A DNA stretch of 64,000 nucleotides from Geoanaerobacter sp964528055 (lineage in GTDB: Bacteria; Desulfobacterota; Desulfuromonadia; Geobacterales; DSM-12255), in NCBI GenBank assembly GCA_964528055.1, contig CAZGQM010000001.1, forward strand, positions 1 to 64,000, read 5' to 3'. The first letter of the stretch is position 1, and every line of letters begins with the position of its first letter. Both the position numbers and the translations under genes were made by a program. The notes beneath the pieces were generated by a model. The model was not told the origin of the DNA. It saw only the letters and a list, made by a program, of their open reading frames with translations, and ran no database searches. Positions 1 through 6,521 of the stretch are shown piece after piece.

Positions 1-54
1 CGGCACGCCGAATTCTCTGAGAATCCCTTTTGCCTGGTATTCGTGGATATTCAT
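1..54 (-). CDS. sucC: Succinyl-CoA ligase beta subunit, N-terminal fragment (runs off the window)
   Basis: Only the first 18 codons are inside the window. They read MNIHEYQAKGILREFGVP, the conserved start of the ADP-forming succinyl-CoA synthetase beta subunit (ATP-grasp fold), which makes ATP or GTP from succinyl-CoA in the TCA cycle. The ATG is at 52-54 on the minus strand, with an AGGAGA ribosome site 4-9 bases upstream. The rest of the gene, and normally sucD after it, lies to the left. The identification rests on a short but characteristic N-terminus. Confidence 0.8.
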   Translation of the reverse strand, partial: MNIHEYQAKGILREFGVP

Positions 55-139
55 CAATTTCTCCTAGACATAGTGATATGATTCTATTTTTCCGGCGCAC
101 CGGTTACTTATTCCGGTTGTACCGATTAATGGCCGACTG

Positions 140-276
140 GAGTAATACCAATTCCATATCAAGGCCCTATCATCAAAGGCTCGTCTTCGGCTACTCAACG
201 TACTGCCATGTACGCCTCGCAGCCTCAATCCTCGCCGCCTTGATATCATCCTTGATCTGGAACTGGAATAACAGGG
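140..276. repeat. Large imperfect palindromic intergenic repeat, copy 1
   Basis: The two arms (about 140-198 and 215-276) are imperfect inverted copies of each other around a perfect core, CGTAC-N6-GTACG at 199-214. The whole unit could fold as one long hairpin. It shares its plan and short blocks (for example TTCCATAT followed by CAAGG) with the element at 63481-63595 after rpoD. It has no credible coding content and lies in the sucC upstream region. This fits a dispersed REP/MITE-like family. Confidence 0.55.
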
Positions 277-340
277 TATTGACCTGTTAGTAAGGGTGAT
301 GCCATTCTCTGTATCCCGTGAAGCTTTACTGCTCTGTCTT

Positions 341-378
341 GAAAAAATAAAGGGCCCTTCTCTGTAGAGAAAAGCCCC
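341..378 (-). terminator. Rho-independent terminator after the aldehyde dehydrogenase
   Basis: Read on the minus strand, a G+C-rich arm at 366-378 pairs with 352-363 through a stem of about 12 bp that includes G-U pairs. It is followed by a T-rich tail (TTTATTTTTTC, 341-351). It lies about 220 bases downstream of the dehydrogenase stop codon and would also separate that transcript from sucC. The rest of 55-596 holds repeat copy 1, the hairpin at 513-536 and a small hairpin at 387-402; I see no gene. Confidence 0.6.
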
Positions 379-512
379 CTGTCCCCCCTCTCAAGCGAGA
401 GGAGGGTAGGCTGCATTTCTCCTTTCCAGCCCTGATACACAGGGATAGTGCGTTAGCCAAAATCCTTTCTGCAATTAAGCCGCATAAAGTATTTTGTAAC
501 TCACTAAAGGGA

Positions 513-536
513 GGCTCTGCCGTTTCCGGCAGAGCC
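513..536 (-). terminator. Perfect 10-bp hairpin downstream of the aldehyde dehydrogenase
   Basis: GGCTCTGCCG (513-522) and its exact complement (527-536) flank a 4-base loop. It lies 60 bases past the dehydrogenase stop. The tail on the minus strand is only weakly T-rich, so it may be a processing or 3'-stabilising hairpin upstream of the better terminator at 341-378. Confidence 0.5.
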
Positions 537-595
537 CATTGGTCGGTCACCGTGAGAGCTATCTCTGTTAGGCGCAGCGACTCGGAGATGTTCTA

Positions 596-1939
596 TTAAT
601 TGGTTGCGTTTCTGCGTGCAAGACGCTTGATATTGAGCAGGTTCTTGTAGCCGACGTTCTCGGAGGTAATATTGCCCCCCATTGCACCGCAACCCAAGGT
701 TAGGGAGGGTACCAGGGTGTTGTAGAGTGCCCCGATGGTTCCGTGAACGGAAGGCTGATTCCAGACAACACGGTTGGCATGGACTTTAAGTGCGAACTCG
801 GTTGCCACCTCTTCGTTCTCGGTGAAGACAACGGCCGAGTGGCCAGCTCCGCCGAATTCCAGCTGCAGTGCTGCTGCGTCTATGGCCGCTTCCTTGGTGT
901 CGACGATGAACCATCCCAGCACAGGGGAAAGCTTCTCGCGGCTCATCCAGTCATCTCCGCCGGTTGTGGTCAGGGGGACCATGAGCAACTTCCTGTCTGC
1001 AGGTATGGAGAAACCGGCCAGTTGGGAAATTACCTGCGGGCTTTTGCCGACGATTGACATGGAAGGCACACCCTTCTCCTTGTCAAACATAATGGATTCA
1101 AGTTTGGCCTTTTCTGCTTCGGTACAGATGTAGGCGCCGCTCCTTTCAAAGAGTAAGAGTGCCTTTTCTGCAACGTTACGATCGTCGAAGATAACCGACT
1201 GGTCTGAAGAGCAGATGGTTCCGTTATCAAAGGTTTTTGAAGCGATCACATCCTCCACAGCCATATGCAGGTTAGCGGTCTTTTCGATGTAGACCGGCAC
1301 CCCCCCTGGTCCGACCCCCAGTGCGGGATGACCGGAGCTGTAGGCTGCCTTGACCATGGCGCCGCCACCGGTAGCGATGACGATGGATACGTCGGGATGT
1401 CTCATCAGCAGATCGGTGGCCTCGATGGAAGGTTCGGCGACCCACTGGATACAATTGGCAGGGGCGCCTGCGGCAACTGCGGCATCCAACATGATCTGAG
1501 CTGCTGCTGCGCTGCACTTCTGTGCTCTCGGATGGAAGGCAAGGATAATAACGTTGCGTCCCTTGAGTGCGATCAAGGCCTTGAACATGGTAGTGGAGGT
1601 TGGGTTGGTTGTCGGCGTGACGGCAGCGACGATACCGAAAGGCTCTGCGATGGAGATAATGCCGTCTGTTTCATCGATGACGCCGACCGACTTTCCGTCT
1701 TTCATGTAGTCATAGACCACCTGGGTTCCGAAGTGATTCTTGATCACTTTGTCTTCCACGTTGCCGATGCCGGTCTCTTCGACGGCCAGTTCTGCCAGCT
1801 TCCGCTCGTTCGCTACACCGGCTTTGGTCATGGCCTCGGTGATGCTGTCAACCTGTTCCTGGGTAAAACCCCTGAATTCCTCTAATGCCTTGAGTGCTTT
1901 TGCCGCCATCTGATTGATCTGTGTTGATACATTCGACAT
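596..1939 (-). CDS. CoA-acylating aldehyde dehydrogenase (acetaldehyde/succinate-semialdehyde type)
   Basis: A 447-residue NAD(P)-dependent aldehyde dehydrogenase of the acylating branch, related to the N-terminal half of AdhE and to clostridial SucD. It would interconvert an aldehyde and its acyl-CoA. The catalytic cysteine is C243 in FDNGTICSSDQS. A Rossmann-type ATGGGAMVKAAY stretch lies near residue 189. The open frame extends to a TTG at 2167, but the ATG at 1939 has an AAAGGA site 12 bases upstream and starts the conserved protein. It is divergent from the AcoR-type activator, and a -24/-12 promoter lies about 70 bases upstream, so sigma-54-dependent induction by its neighbour is likely. 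The substrate cannot be settled from sequence. Confidence 0.85.
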   Translation of the reverse strand: MSNVSTQINQMAAKALKALEEFRGFTQEQVDSITEAMTKAGVANERKLAELAVEETGIGNVEDKVIKNHFGTQVVYDYMKDGKSVGVIDETDGIISIAEPFGIVAAVTPTTNPTSTTMFKALIALKGRNVIILAFHPRAQKCSAAAAQIMLDAAVAAGAPANCIQWVAEPSIEATDLLMRHPDVSIVIATGGGAMVKAAYSSGHPALGVGPGGVPVYIEKTANLHMAVEDVIASKTFDNGTICSSDQSVIFDDRNVAEKALLLFERSGAYICTEAEKAKLESIMFDKEKGVPSMSIVGKSPQVISQLAGFSIPADRKLLMVPLTTTGGDDWMSREKLSPVLGWFIVDTKEAAIDAAALQLEFGGAGHSAVVFTENEEVATEFALKVHANRVVWNQPSVHGTIGALYNTLVPSLTLGCGAMGGNITSENVGYKNLLNIKRLARRNATN

Positions 1940-2005
1940 GACTGTTTCCTTTCTCCCCATCAGCGTTGTTGGTGTCAGGCAGCGCCCGTACACATATTCT
2001 CTTAA

Positions 2006-2020
2006 GCAGCGCACATGCCA
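2006..2020 (-). promoter_or_regulatory. Candidate sigma-54 promoter of the aldehyde dehydrogenase gene
   Basis: The minus strand reads TGGCAT-GTGCG-CTGC. The GG and GC dinucleotides have the -24/-12 spacing and match TGGCAC-N5-TTGC with two changes. It lies 67 bases upstream of the ATG at 1939, next to a sigma-54 activator gene, which raises its credibility. Confidence 0.5.
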
Positions 2021-2102
2021 ATTGATAGAACCTGGTTTTAAAGAATTGTTTGCATAGATGTATTGCTGGTAATTTGCTGAAATAATTGCCATTATCTCGT
2101 TC

Positions 2103-2137
2103 TGCGGCGTTATTGAGCCGCAAGCGCATAGACGCTT
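2103..2137. promoter_or_regulatory. Pair of inverted repeats, candidate upstream activating sites
   Basis: TGCGGC-N8-GCCGCA (2103-2122) is followed at once by AAGCG-N6-CGCTT (2122-2137). Both are perfect. They lie 83-117 bases upstream of the -24 element of the dehydrogenase promoter, a usual enhancer distance for sigma-54 activators. Binding by the neighbouring regulator is an inference. Confidence 0.4.
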
Positions 2138-2169
2138 CGTTCTGATGTCATGGAGACTTTGGTGCAAAA

Positions 2170-2184
2170 TGGCACAGGTGTTGC
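2170..2184 (+). promoter_or_regulatory. Candidate sigma-54 promoter of the activator gene
   Basis: TGGCAC-AGGTG-TTGC is an exact match to the core -24/-12 consensus. It is followed by T and lies about 100 bases upstream of the activator start. It suggests the regulator itself is transcribed by sigma-54 holoenzyme, perhaps with autoactivation. Confidence 0.55.
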
Positions 2185-2282
2185 TGATACAGTTGTTGCA
2201 GAAGAGAACAGTGTTTAGTTTTGTGGCAGGTCAGCTGCTGTTTCGAAAAGGTACAGGGATCCAAGAGTAACGTTTCAGTGAG

Positions 2283-4259
2283 GTGGGTATGTCATGGTCT
2301 GCAGGCAACCAGATGGTGAGTATTATCGATACCAAGGCGCGCTTCCTGGCTGGCGAGCCTCTTCCTGACGGCCTTCTGCCTCAGGTGATAGCTCGCTCCT
2401 GGCAGCGATGCGTCGACCGGAAGGTTAGTGTCGAGAGAAAGGCCAGAGAGTTTCCCGTTGTCTCTTCCGGAGCCATGAACGGGTTTCGCGAACGGAGCAA
2501 ACGGCTGATCTTTCATTCAGAGTCGGTCATGGAGCAACTTCGCGAGCAGATTGCCGGGACATCGAGCGTGGTAGTACTGACCGATGCGACAGGGGTGGTG
2601 CTCCATTCGGTCGGTGACCCGGATTTCGTGGAAAAAGCCCAGCAGGTAACTCTCCAGCCAGGTGCCCTCTGGAGTGAAGAGGTCACCGGAACTAACGCAA
2701 TCGGCACTGCAATTATAGAAAAAGTACCTGTCTCGGTTCACAGTGGCGAACACTTTATCGAGATCAACCAGTTCCTGACCTGTTCGGCTGCCCCGATCTT
2801 CGATCCTGTCGGCAGAATGCTCGGCGTGCTCGATGTCTCCAGTGACTCTGCTGCCTATCAACGCCACACCATGGCACTGGTGCGCATGTCGGCCCAAATG
2901 ATCGAAAACCAGTTTTTCGCCCACGAATGCAACAATGAAATCCAGATCAACTTTCATCTTAGGCCCGAGTTCATAGGTACCCTCTATGAAGGAATTGCAG
3001 CCTTCACTCTTGACGGTCGATTCGTCGCTGCCAACCGAGCAGCCCTTGTCCAGCTTGGTCTTGACCGCTATGACGCTGAGAAGCGTAACTTCAGCGGGAT
3101 CTTTGAGATCACTCTTGCCGGCCTTTTCGAGCAGGCGCGTGTTCTGCCGCAGCCGATTATCAGATTCCGCCTGCGAAACGGTGTAGAGCTGTTTGGCCGG
3201 GTTAAATTTGGCTCCTCAGTTTCTCCTGTTACCTATCTGCCAATCCGTCAGTCTGACCCGAACAGGCTCGTCTCCAGGGCGGAGCCGGCTAGATCCTCAC
3301 TTGCTGCACTCGATCTGGGCGATCCGGCCATGGGTGCTGCCATTGCCAAAGCGAGCAAGGTTATCAGCCACGATATCCCGTTGATGATAGAAGGAGAGTC
3401 CGGAAGTGGCAAAGAGATGTTCGCGCGTGCGTTCCACGCCGATGGTCCTCGCAGTAGCGGTCCCTTTGTTGCCCTCAACTGCGCCGCAATACCTGAAGGG
3501 CTGATCGAGTCTGAGCTGTTCGGATACCGCGACGGTGCCTTTACCGGTGCTCGCCGCACAGGAAGCATTGGCAAGATTCAGCAGGCTGACGGCGGCACCC
3601 TGTTTCTCGACGAAATCGGCGACATGCCGCTCAGTCTGCAGGCCAGGTTGCTGAGGGTTCTGCAGGACCGGACCGTCACGCCGCTGGGAGCCACCAAATC
3701 AGTGCCGGTCGATATCAAGATCATCTGTGCCACCAACCGCCGACTGAGAGACGAGATCCTCGGCGGTCGATTTCGGGAGGATCTCTACTATCGCCTCAAC
3801 GGTCTACTCCTCACACTCCCCCCCCTCCGCAACCGTGCGGATCGTATAGCGCTGGCAGGAAGCATTCTGCGTACAGTTTCACGGGAAAGTGAACATGTTG
3901 GTTTCTCGTCAGACGTGATGAAACTGTTTTCCAGGCATTCCTGGCCAGGAAATATCCGCCAGTTGACGAATGTCATCCGGACCGCGCTGGCCTTGCGGGA
4001 TAGCGAACCGGAAATAACCATCGAGCATCTTCCCGAAGATTTCCTTGAGCAGGTAGGGGTGCAGGCTGGGGGATACCGCGCTCTGCAGGGACGGGAGCGG
4101 AACAATGGTCCGGAACGTCTTGAGGATCACGAATCTGCCATTATTAGGGACGTCCTGCGCGAATGCAACGGGAACGTTTCTGCCGCTGCCCGCAGGCTGG
4201 GAGTTTCCCGTTCAACCCTTTACCGGAAATCCAAGGGGGATGTCGAGCCTTATCTATAG
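2283..4259 (+). CDS. AcoR-type sigma-54-dependent transcriptional activator
   Basis: An enhancer-binding protein of 658 residues. It has a GAF-like sensor (roughly residues 75-220), a PAS-like stretch (about 225-310), a sigma-54 AAA+ domain with Walker A GESGSGKE near 371, the sigma-54 contact loop GAFTGA at 418-423 and Walker B GGTLFLDEIGDM, and a C-terminal Fis-type helix-turn-helix (NVSAAARRLGVSRSTLYRK). This is the architecture of AcoR, which activates acetoin/aldehyde catabolic genes. It likely drives the divergent acylating aldehyde dehydrogenase. The start is uncertain: GTG 2283, ATG 2289 and ATG 2313 are in frame, and none has a well-spaced ribosome site. Confidence 0.88.
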   Translation: MGMSWSAGNQMVSIIDTKARFLAGEPLPDGLLPQVIARSWQRCVDRKVSVERKAREFPVVSSGAMNGFRERSKRLIFHSESVMEQLREQIAGTSSVVVLTDATGVVLHSVGDPDFVEKAQQVTLQPGALWSEEVTGTNAIGTAIIEKVPVSVHSGEHFIEINQFLTCSAAPIFDPVGRMLGVLDVSSDSAAYQRHTMALVRMSAQMIENQFFAHECNNEIQINFHLRPEFIGTLYEGIAAFTLDGRFVAANRAALVQLGLDRYDAEKRNFSGIFEITLAGLFEQARVLPQPIIRFRLRNGVELFGRVKFGSSVSPVTYLPIRQSDPNRLVSRAEPARSSLAALDLGDPAMGAAIAKASKVISHDIPLMIEGESGSGKEMFARAFHADGPRSSGPFVALNCAAIPEGLIESELFGYRDGAFTGARRTGSIGKIQQADGGTLFLDEIGDMPLSLQARLLRVLQDRTVTPLGATKSVPVDIKIICATNRRLRDEILGGRFREDLYYRLNGLLLTLPPLRNRADRIALAGSILRTVSRESEHVGFSSDVMKLFSRHSWPGNIRQLTNVIRTALALRDSEPEITIEHLPEDFLEQVGVQAGGYRALQGRERNNGPERLEDHESAIIRDVLRECNGNVSAAARRLGVSRSTLYRKSKGDVEPYL

Positions 4260-4476
4260 GTCGCGGACTCAGTACAAAGCATGTATCATGATCGACATCT
4301 CAGGGTTTCTGGGACGATTGTCCTGCTTTGGGGATAATCGCTACACCGAGTAAGAACTCTACACTGTTTCCCTGTGGTTTCTGGGTGTCCACCCGCTTCA
4401 TGGAAGTAAAACAAATCCTTCCAGATCCATTCAAAGTAAGCCTCTCCTGAAACGCTTCTTTCCCCGAAAAGCATTA

Positions 4477-4520
4477 TGCATTCTGCAAATAATGTGTGGC
4501 GCCTGAAGCCACGGAATGCA
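4477..4520. other. Nested hairpin in the gap before the TetR gene
   Basis: TGCATTC (4477-4483) pairs with GAATGCA (4514-4520), enclosing a second stem GTGGC/GCCAC (4496-4500 with 4508-4512). There is no T-rich tail. I see no gene in 4260-4603; the hairpin could end the activator transcript or be a structured site. Confidence 0.25.
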
Positions 4521-4603
4521 GTATTCAAGCAGTTATGCTGCTGGCTGGCCACTGTTTTAGCGACAGATGATAGTTCTGTGCGAGGATGACGCAATAATAA
4601 AAG

Positions 4604-4632
4604 TTGAAAGATGGCAAGAAAGTACGTATAAG
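4604..4632 (+). promoter_or_regulatory. Sigma-70 promoter of the TetR/efflux locus
   Basis: TTGAAA (4604-4609), a 17-base spacer, then TATAAG (4627-4632). Transcription would start inside the palindromic operator at 4634-4649, which supports the TetR start at 4669 rather than an upstream ATG. Confidence 0.6.
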
Positions 4633-4633
4633 C

Positions 4634-4649
4634 GAATGAACGTTCATTC
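4634..4649. promoter_or_regulatory. TetR-family operator (perfect 16-bp palindrome)
   Basis: GAATGAACGTTCATTC is a perfect palindrome lying just after the -10 box, over the expected transcription start and 20 bases before the repressor ATG. Its position and symmetry are typical of autoregulated TetR-family repressors. A 13/16 match recurs at 5274-5289. Confidence 0.7.
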
Positions 4650-4668
4650 AGTTTCTGCGAGGCGCTAC

Positions 4669-5247
4669 ATGATCAAGCCGGGCAAACGAGAGGAAATAGT
4701 GCATGCAGCACTGGAGCTAATAGCTGAAAACGGCTTCCATGGTGCACCGATGGCAATGATCGCCGAGCGGGCGAATGTCGGCGCCGGAACCATATACCGC
4801 TACTTCGAAAACAAGGACGTACTGATCAATGAGCTGTACGGGAATATCGAGAAGAATATCCTGACGGCTCTGCAAGAGGGGTACTCTGTCGAAAAACCGT
4901 TCAGGGAGCGTTTCCTTCATCTTGGTACGGAGCTGCTGCACCATTTTATACGCAATCCTTTGGTTTTTCGTTACCTAGAGCAGTTCCATAACTCTCCCTA
5001 TGGCGTTGCATTCAGGCGAGATAAAATATTGGGTACGTCGACCAGTGGCTGCAACGTATTCAGAGAATTGTTCGAGCTGGGCATAGCTCAGCAGATACTG
5101 AAAGACCTGCCGTTGGTGATACTGTTTGCCCTTTTTTTCGGACCGGTTCTGTCCATAGCCCGGGACCATATTCTCGGCTTTGTCAAGCTGGACGAAGCTA
5201 TGATCCATCGGGCCATCGAGGCATGCTGGGACGGTATCAAGCGCTGA
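4669..5247 (+). CDS. TetR/AcrR-family repressor of the adjacent efflux operon
   Basis: 192 residues. The N-terminal helix-turn-helix region runs from KREEIVHAALELIAENG through GAGTIYRYFENKDVL, the classic TetR signature; the C-terminal ligand-binding half is variable. The frame is open from 4567. I prefer ATG 4669 because it has a GAGG site 6 bases upstream and lies downstream of the promoter and operator. It is followed after 65 bases by an RND pump operon, so it most likely represses itself and the pump and is released by a pump substrate. The inducer is unknown. Confidence 0.85.
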   Translation: MIKPGKREEIVHAALELIAENGFHGAPMAMIAERANVGAGTIYRYFENKDVLINELYGNIEKNILTALQEGYSVEKPFRERFLHLGTELLHHFIRNPLVFRYLEQFHNSPYGVAFRRDKILGTSTSGCNVFRELFELGIAQQILKDLPLVILFALFFGPVLSIARDHILGFVKLDEAMIHRAIEACWDGIKR

Positions 5248-5273
5248 TAAAGGGAAGCATTTGTGTGCATATT

Positions 5274-5289
5274 GGATGAGCATTCATTC
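5274..5289. promoter_or_regulatory. Second, imperfect TetR operator before the efflux genes
   Basis: GGATGAGCATTCATTC matches 13 of 16 bases of the perfect palindrome at 4634-4649. It lies between the repressor stop and the adaptor ATG at 5313, so a bound repressor could also block transcription entering the pump genes. Confidence 0.5.
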
Positions 5290-5312
5290 CCACAATATTC
5301 TTAGAGGTGTTT

Positions 5313-6509
5313 ATGCAAGCATTATTCAAAAACAGGTTGATTGCCATTTTGGGAGTTCTGATGGTGGGCGGAATGGTGACCGGATGCGGGAAAAAGCAGG
5401 ACTCCAAGCCGCCGCAGGCTGGCCCGCCTGAAGTTGGGATTGTTGTGGTAAAGCCGGAGAGAGTTTCGCTTACCACTGAACTCCCCGGTCGCACAGTGCC
5501 GCAAATGATCGCTGAAGTGCGTCCGCAGGTGAGCGGCATCATCCAGAAACGGCTCTTCACCGAAGGGAGCGATGTAACGGCTGGCCAGGTACTCTATCAG
5601 ATCGACCCGTCAAGCTACCAGGCAGCTTTTGCCAGCGCCAAAGCCGGCCAGTCCAGGGCTGAGGCAACCTTGGGTACGGTACGTCTCAAAGCTGATCGCT
5701 ATCGCGAATTGGTCGCAATAAAAGCGGTGAGTCAGCAGGACAATGACGATGCCCAGGCTGCATTAAAACAGGTCGAAGCTGATCTGGCCGTCAGTAAAGC
5801 GGCGGTAGAAACAGCCAGGATAAATCTTGCCTACACAAAAATTACCGCCCCCATATCCGGTCGCATTGGTCGTTCGACCGTAACCGATGGAGCGCTGGTG
5901 ACCGCTAACCAGCCGACAGCCCTGTCAACAATTCAGCAGCTTGGCTCTATGTATGTGGATATGACCCAGTCAACTGCCGACATGCTCAAACTAAAGCAGA
6001 GTCTTGCCAACGGGGTACTGAAAAAGAGTAACTCTGCTCAGGTCAAACTGCTTCTGGAAGATGGTTCAAAGTATCCATTGCCTGGCACGCTCAAGTTCTC
6101 TGAAGTCACGGTAGATCAGAGTACCGGTTCCGTTACGTTGCGTGCGTCGTTTCCCAACCCCAAACAGGCACTTCTCCCCGGAATGTTTGTCCGAGCCATT
6201 CTTGAAGAGGGGGTAAGTGAAAACTCCATCCTTATTCCGCAACGCGGTGTGACCCGTAATCCCAAAGGGGATGCCATGGTGATGCTGGTCGGAGCCGAGG
6301 AAAAGGTTGAACCGCGCCCGATCAAGGTTGTTCGAACCGTGGGTGACAACTGGCTGGTGAGCGAGGGGTTAAAGCCAGGTGACCGGGTTATTCTTGAGGG
6401 TTTGCAGAAGGCGCGACCAGGTACACCGGTGAAGGCGGTGCCGTTCGGCAGTGCTCCGGCGGCAGCACCTCCAGCTGGCGCTCCTCAACCTCCGGCAGCC
6501 AAAAAATAA
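5313..6509 (+). CDS. RND efflux periplasmic adaptor lipoprotein (AcrA/MexA family)
   Basis: A membrane-fusion protein of about 398 residues that bridges the inner-membrane pump and the outer-membrane channel. A lipoprotein signal ends in GGMVTGC, so it is likely lipid-anchored in the periplasm. It has the barrel-sandwich/lipoyl segments (VRPQVSGIIQKRLFTEGSDV near the N-terminus and the partner GRIGRSTVTDGALV), an alpha-helical hairpin between them and a C-terminal beta-barrel, ending in an Ala/Pro-rich tail. ATG 5313 is preferred over GTG 5307 because AGAGG then lies 5 bases upstream. The next gene starts 12 bases after its stop. Confidence 0.92.
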   Translation: MQALFKNRLIAILGVLMVGGMVTGCGKKQDSKPPQAGPPEVGIVVVKPERVSLTTELPGRTVPQMIAEVRPQVSGIIQKRLFTEGSDVTAGQVLYQIDPSSYQAAFASAKAGQSRAEATLGTVRLKADRYRELVAIKAVSQQDNDDAQAALKQVEADLAVSKAAVETARINLAYTKITAPISGRIGRSTVTDGALVTANQPTALSTIQQLGSMYVDMTQSTADMLKLKQSLANGVLKKSNSAQVKLLLEDGSKYPLPGTLKFSEVTVDQSTGSVTLRASFPNPKQALLPGMFVRAILEEGVSENSILIPQRGVTRNPKGDAMVMLVGAEEKVEPRPIKVVRTVGDNWLVSEGLKPGDRVILEGLQKARPGTPVKAVPFGSAPAAAPPAGAPQPPAAKK

Positions 6510-6521
6510 AGGAGCCTTTTC

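Noticed and set aside
1265..1885. 206-codon plus-strand ORF inside the aldehyde dehydrogenase gene
   Set aside because: It is a shadow on the opposite strand of a well-supported gene, with Gly/Asp/Cys-rich low-complexity translation.
596..2167. Full 523-residue frame of the aldehyde dehydrogenase from TTG 2167
   Set aside because: The first 76 codons are not conserved in character, run through the sigma-54 promoter region, and ATG 1939 has the good ribosome site.
4286..4594. 102-codon minus-strand ORF in the gap before the TetR gene
   Set aside because: No ribosome site, no protein-like composition; it crosses the nested hairpin and is unlikely to be coding.
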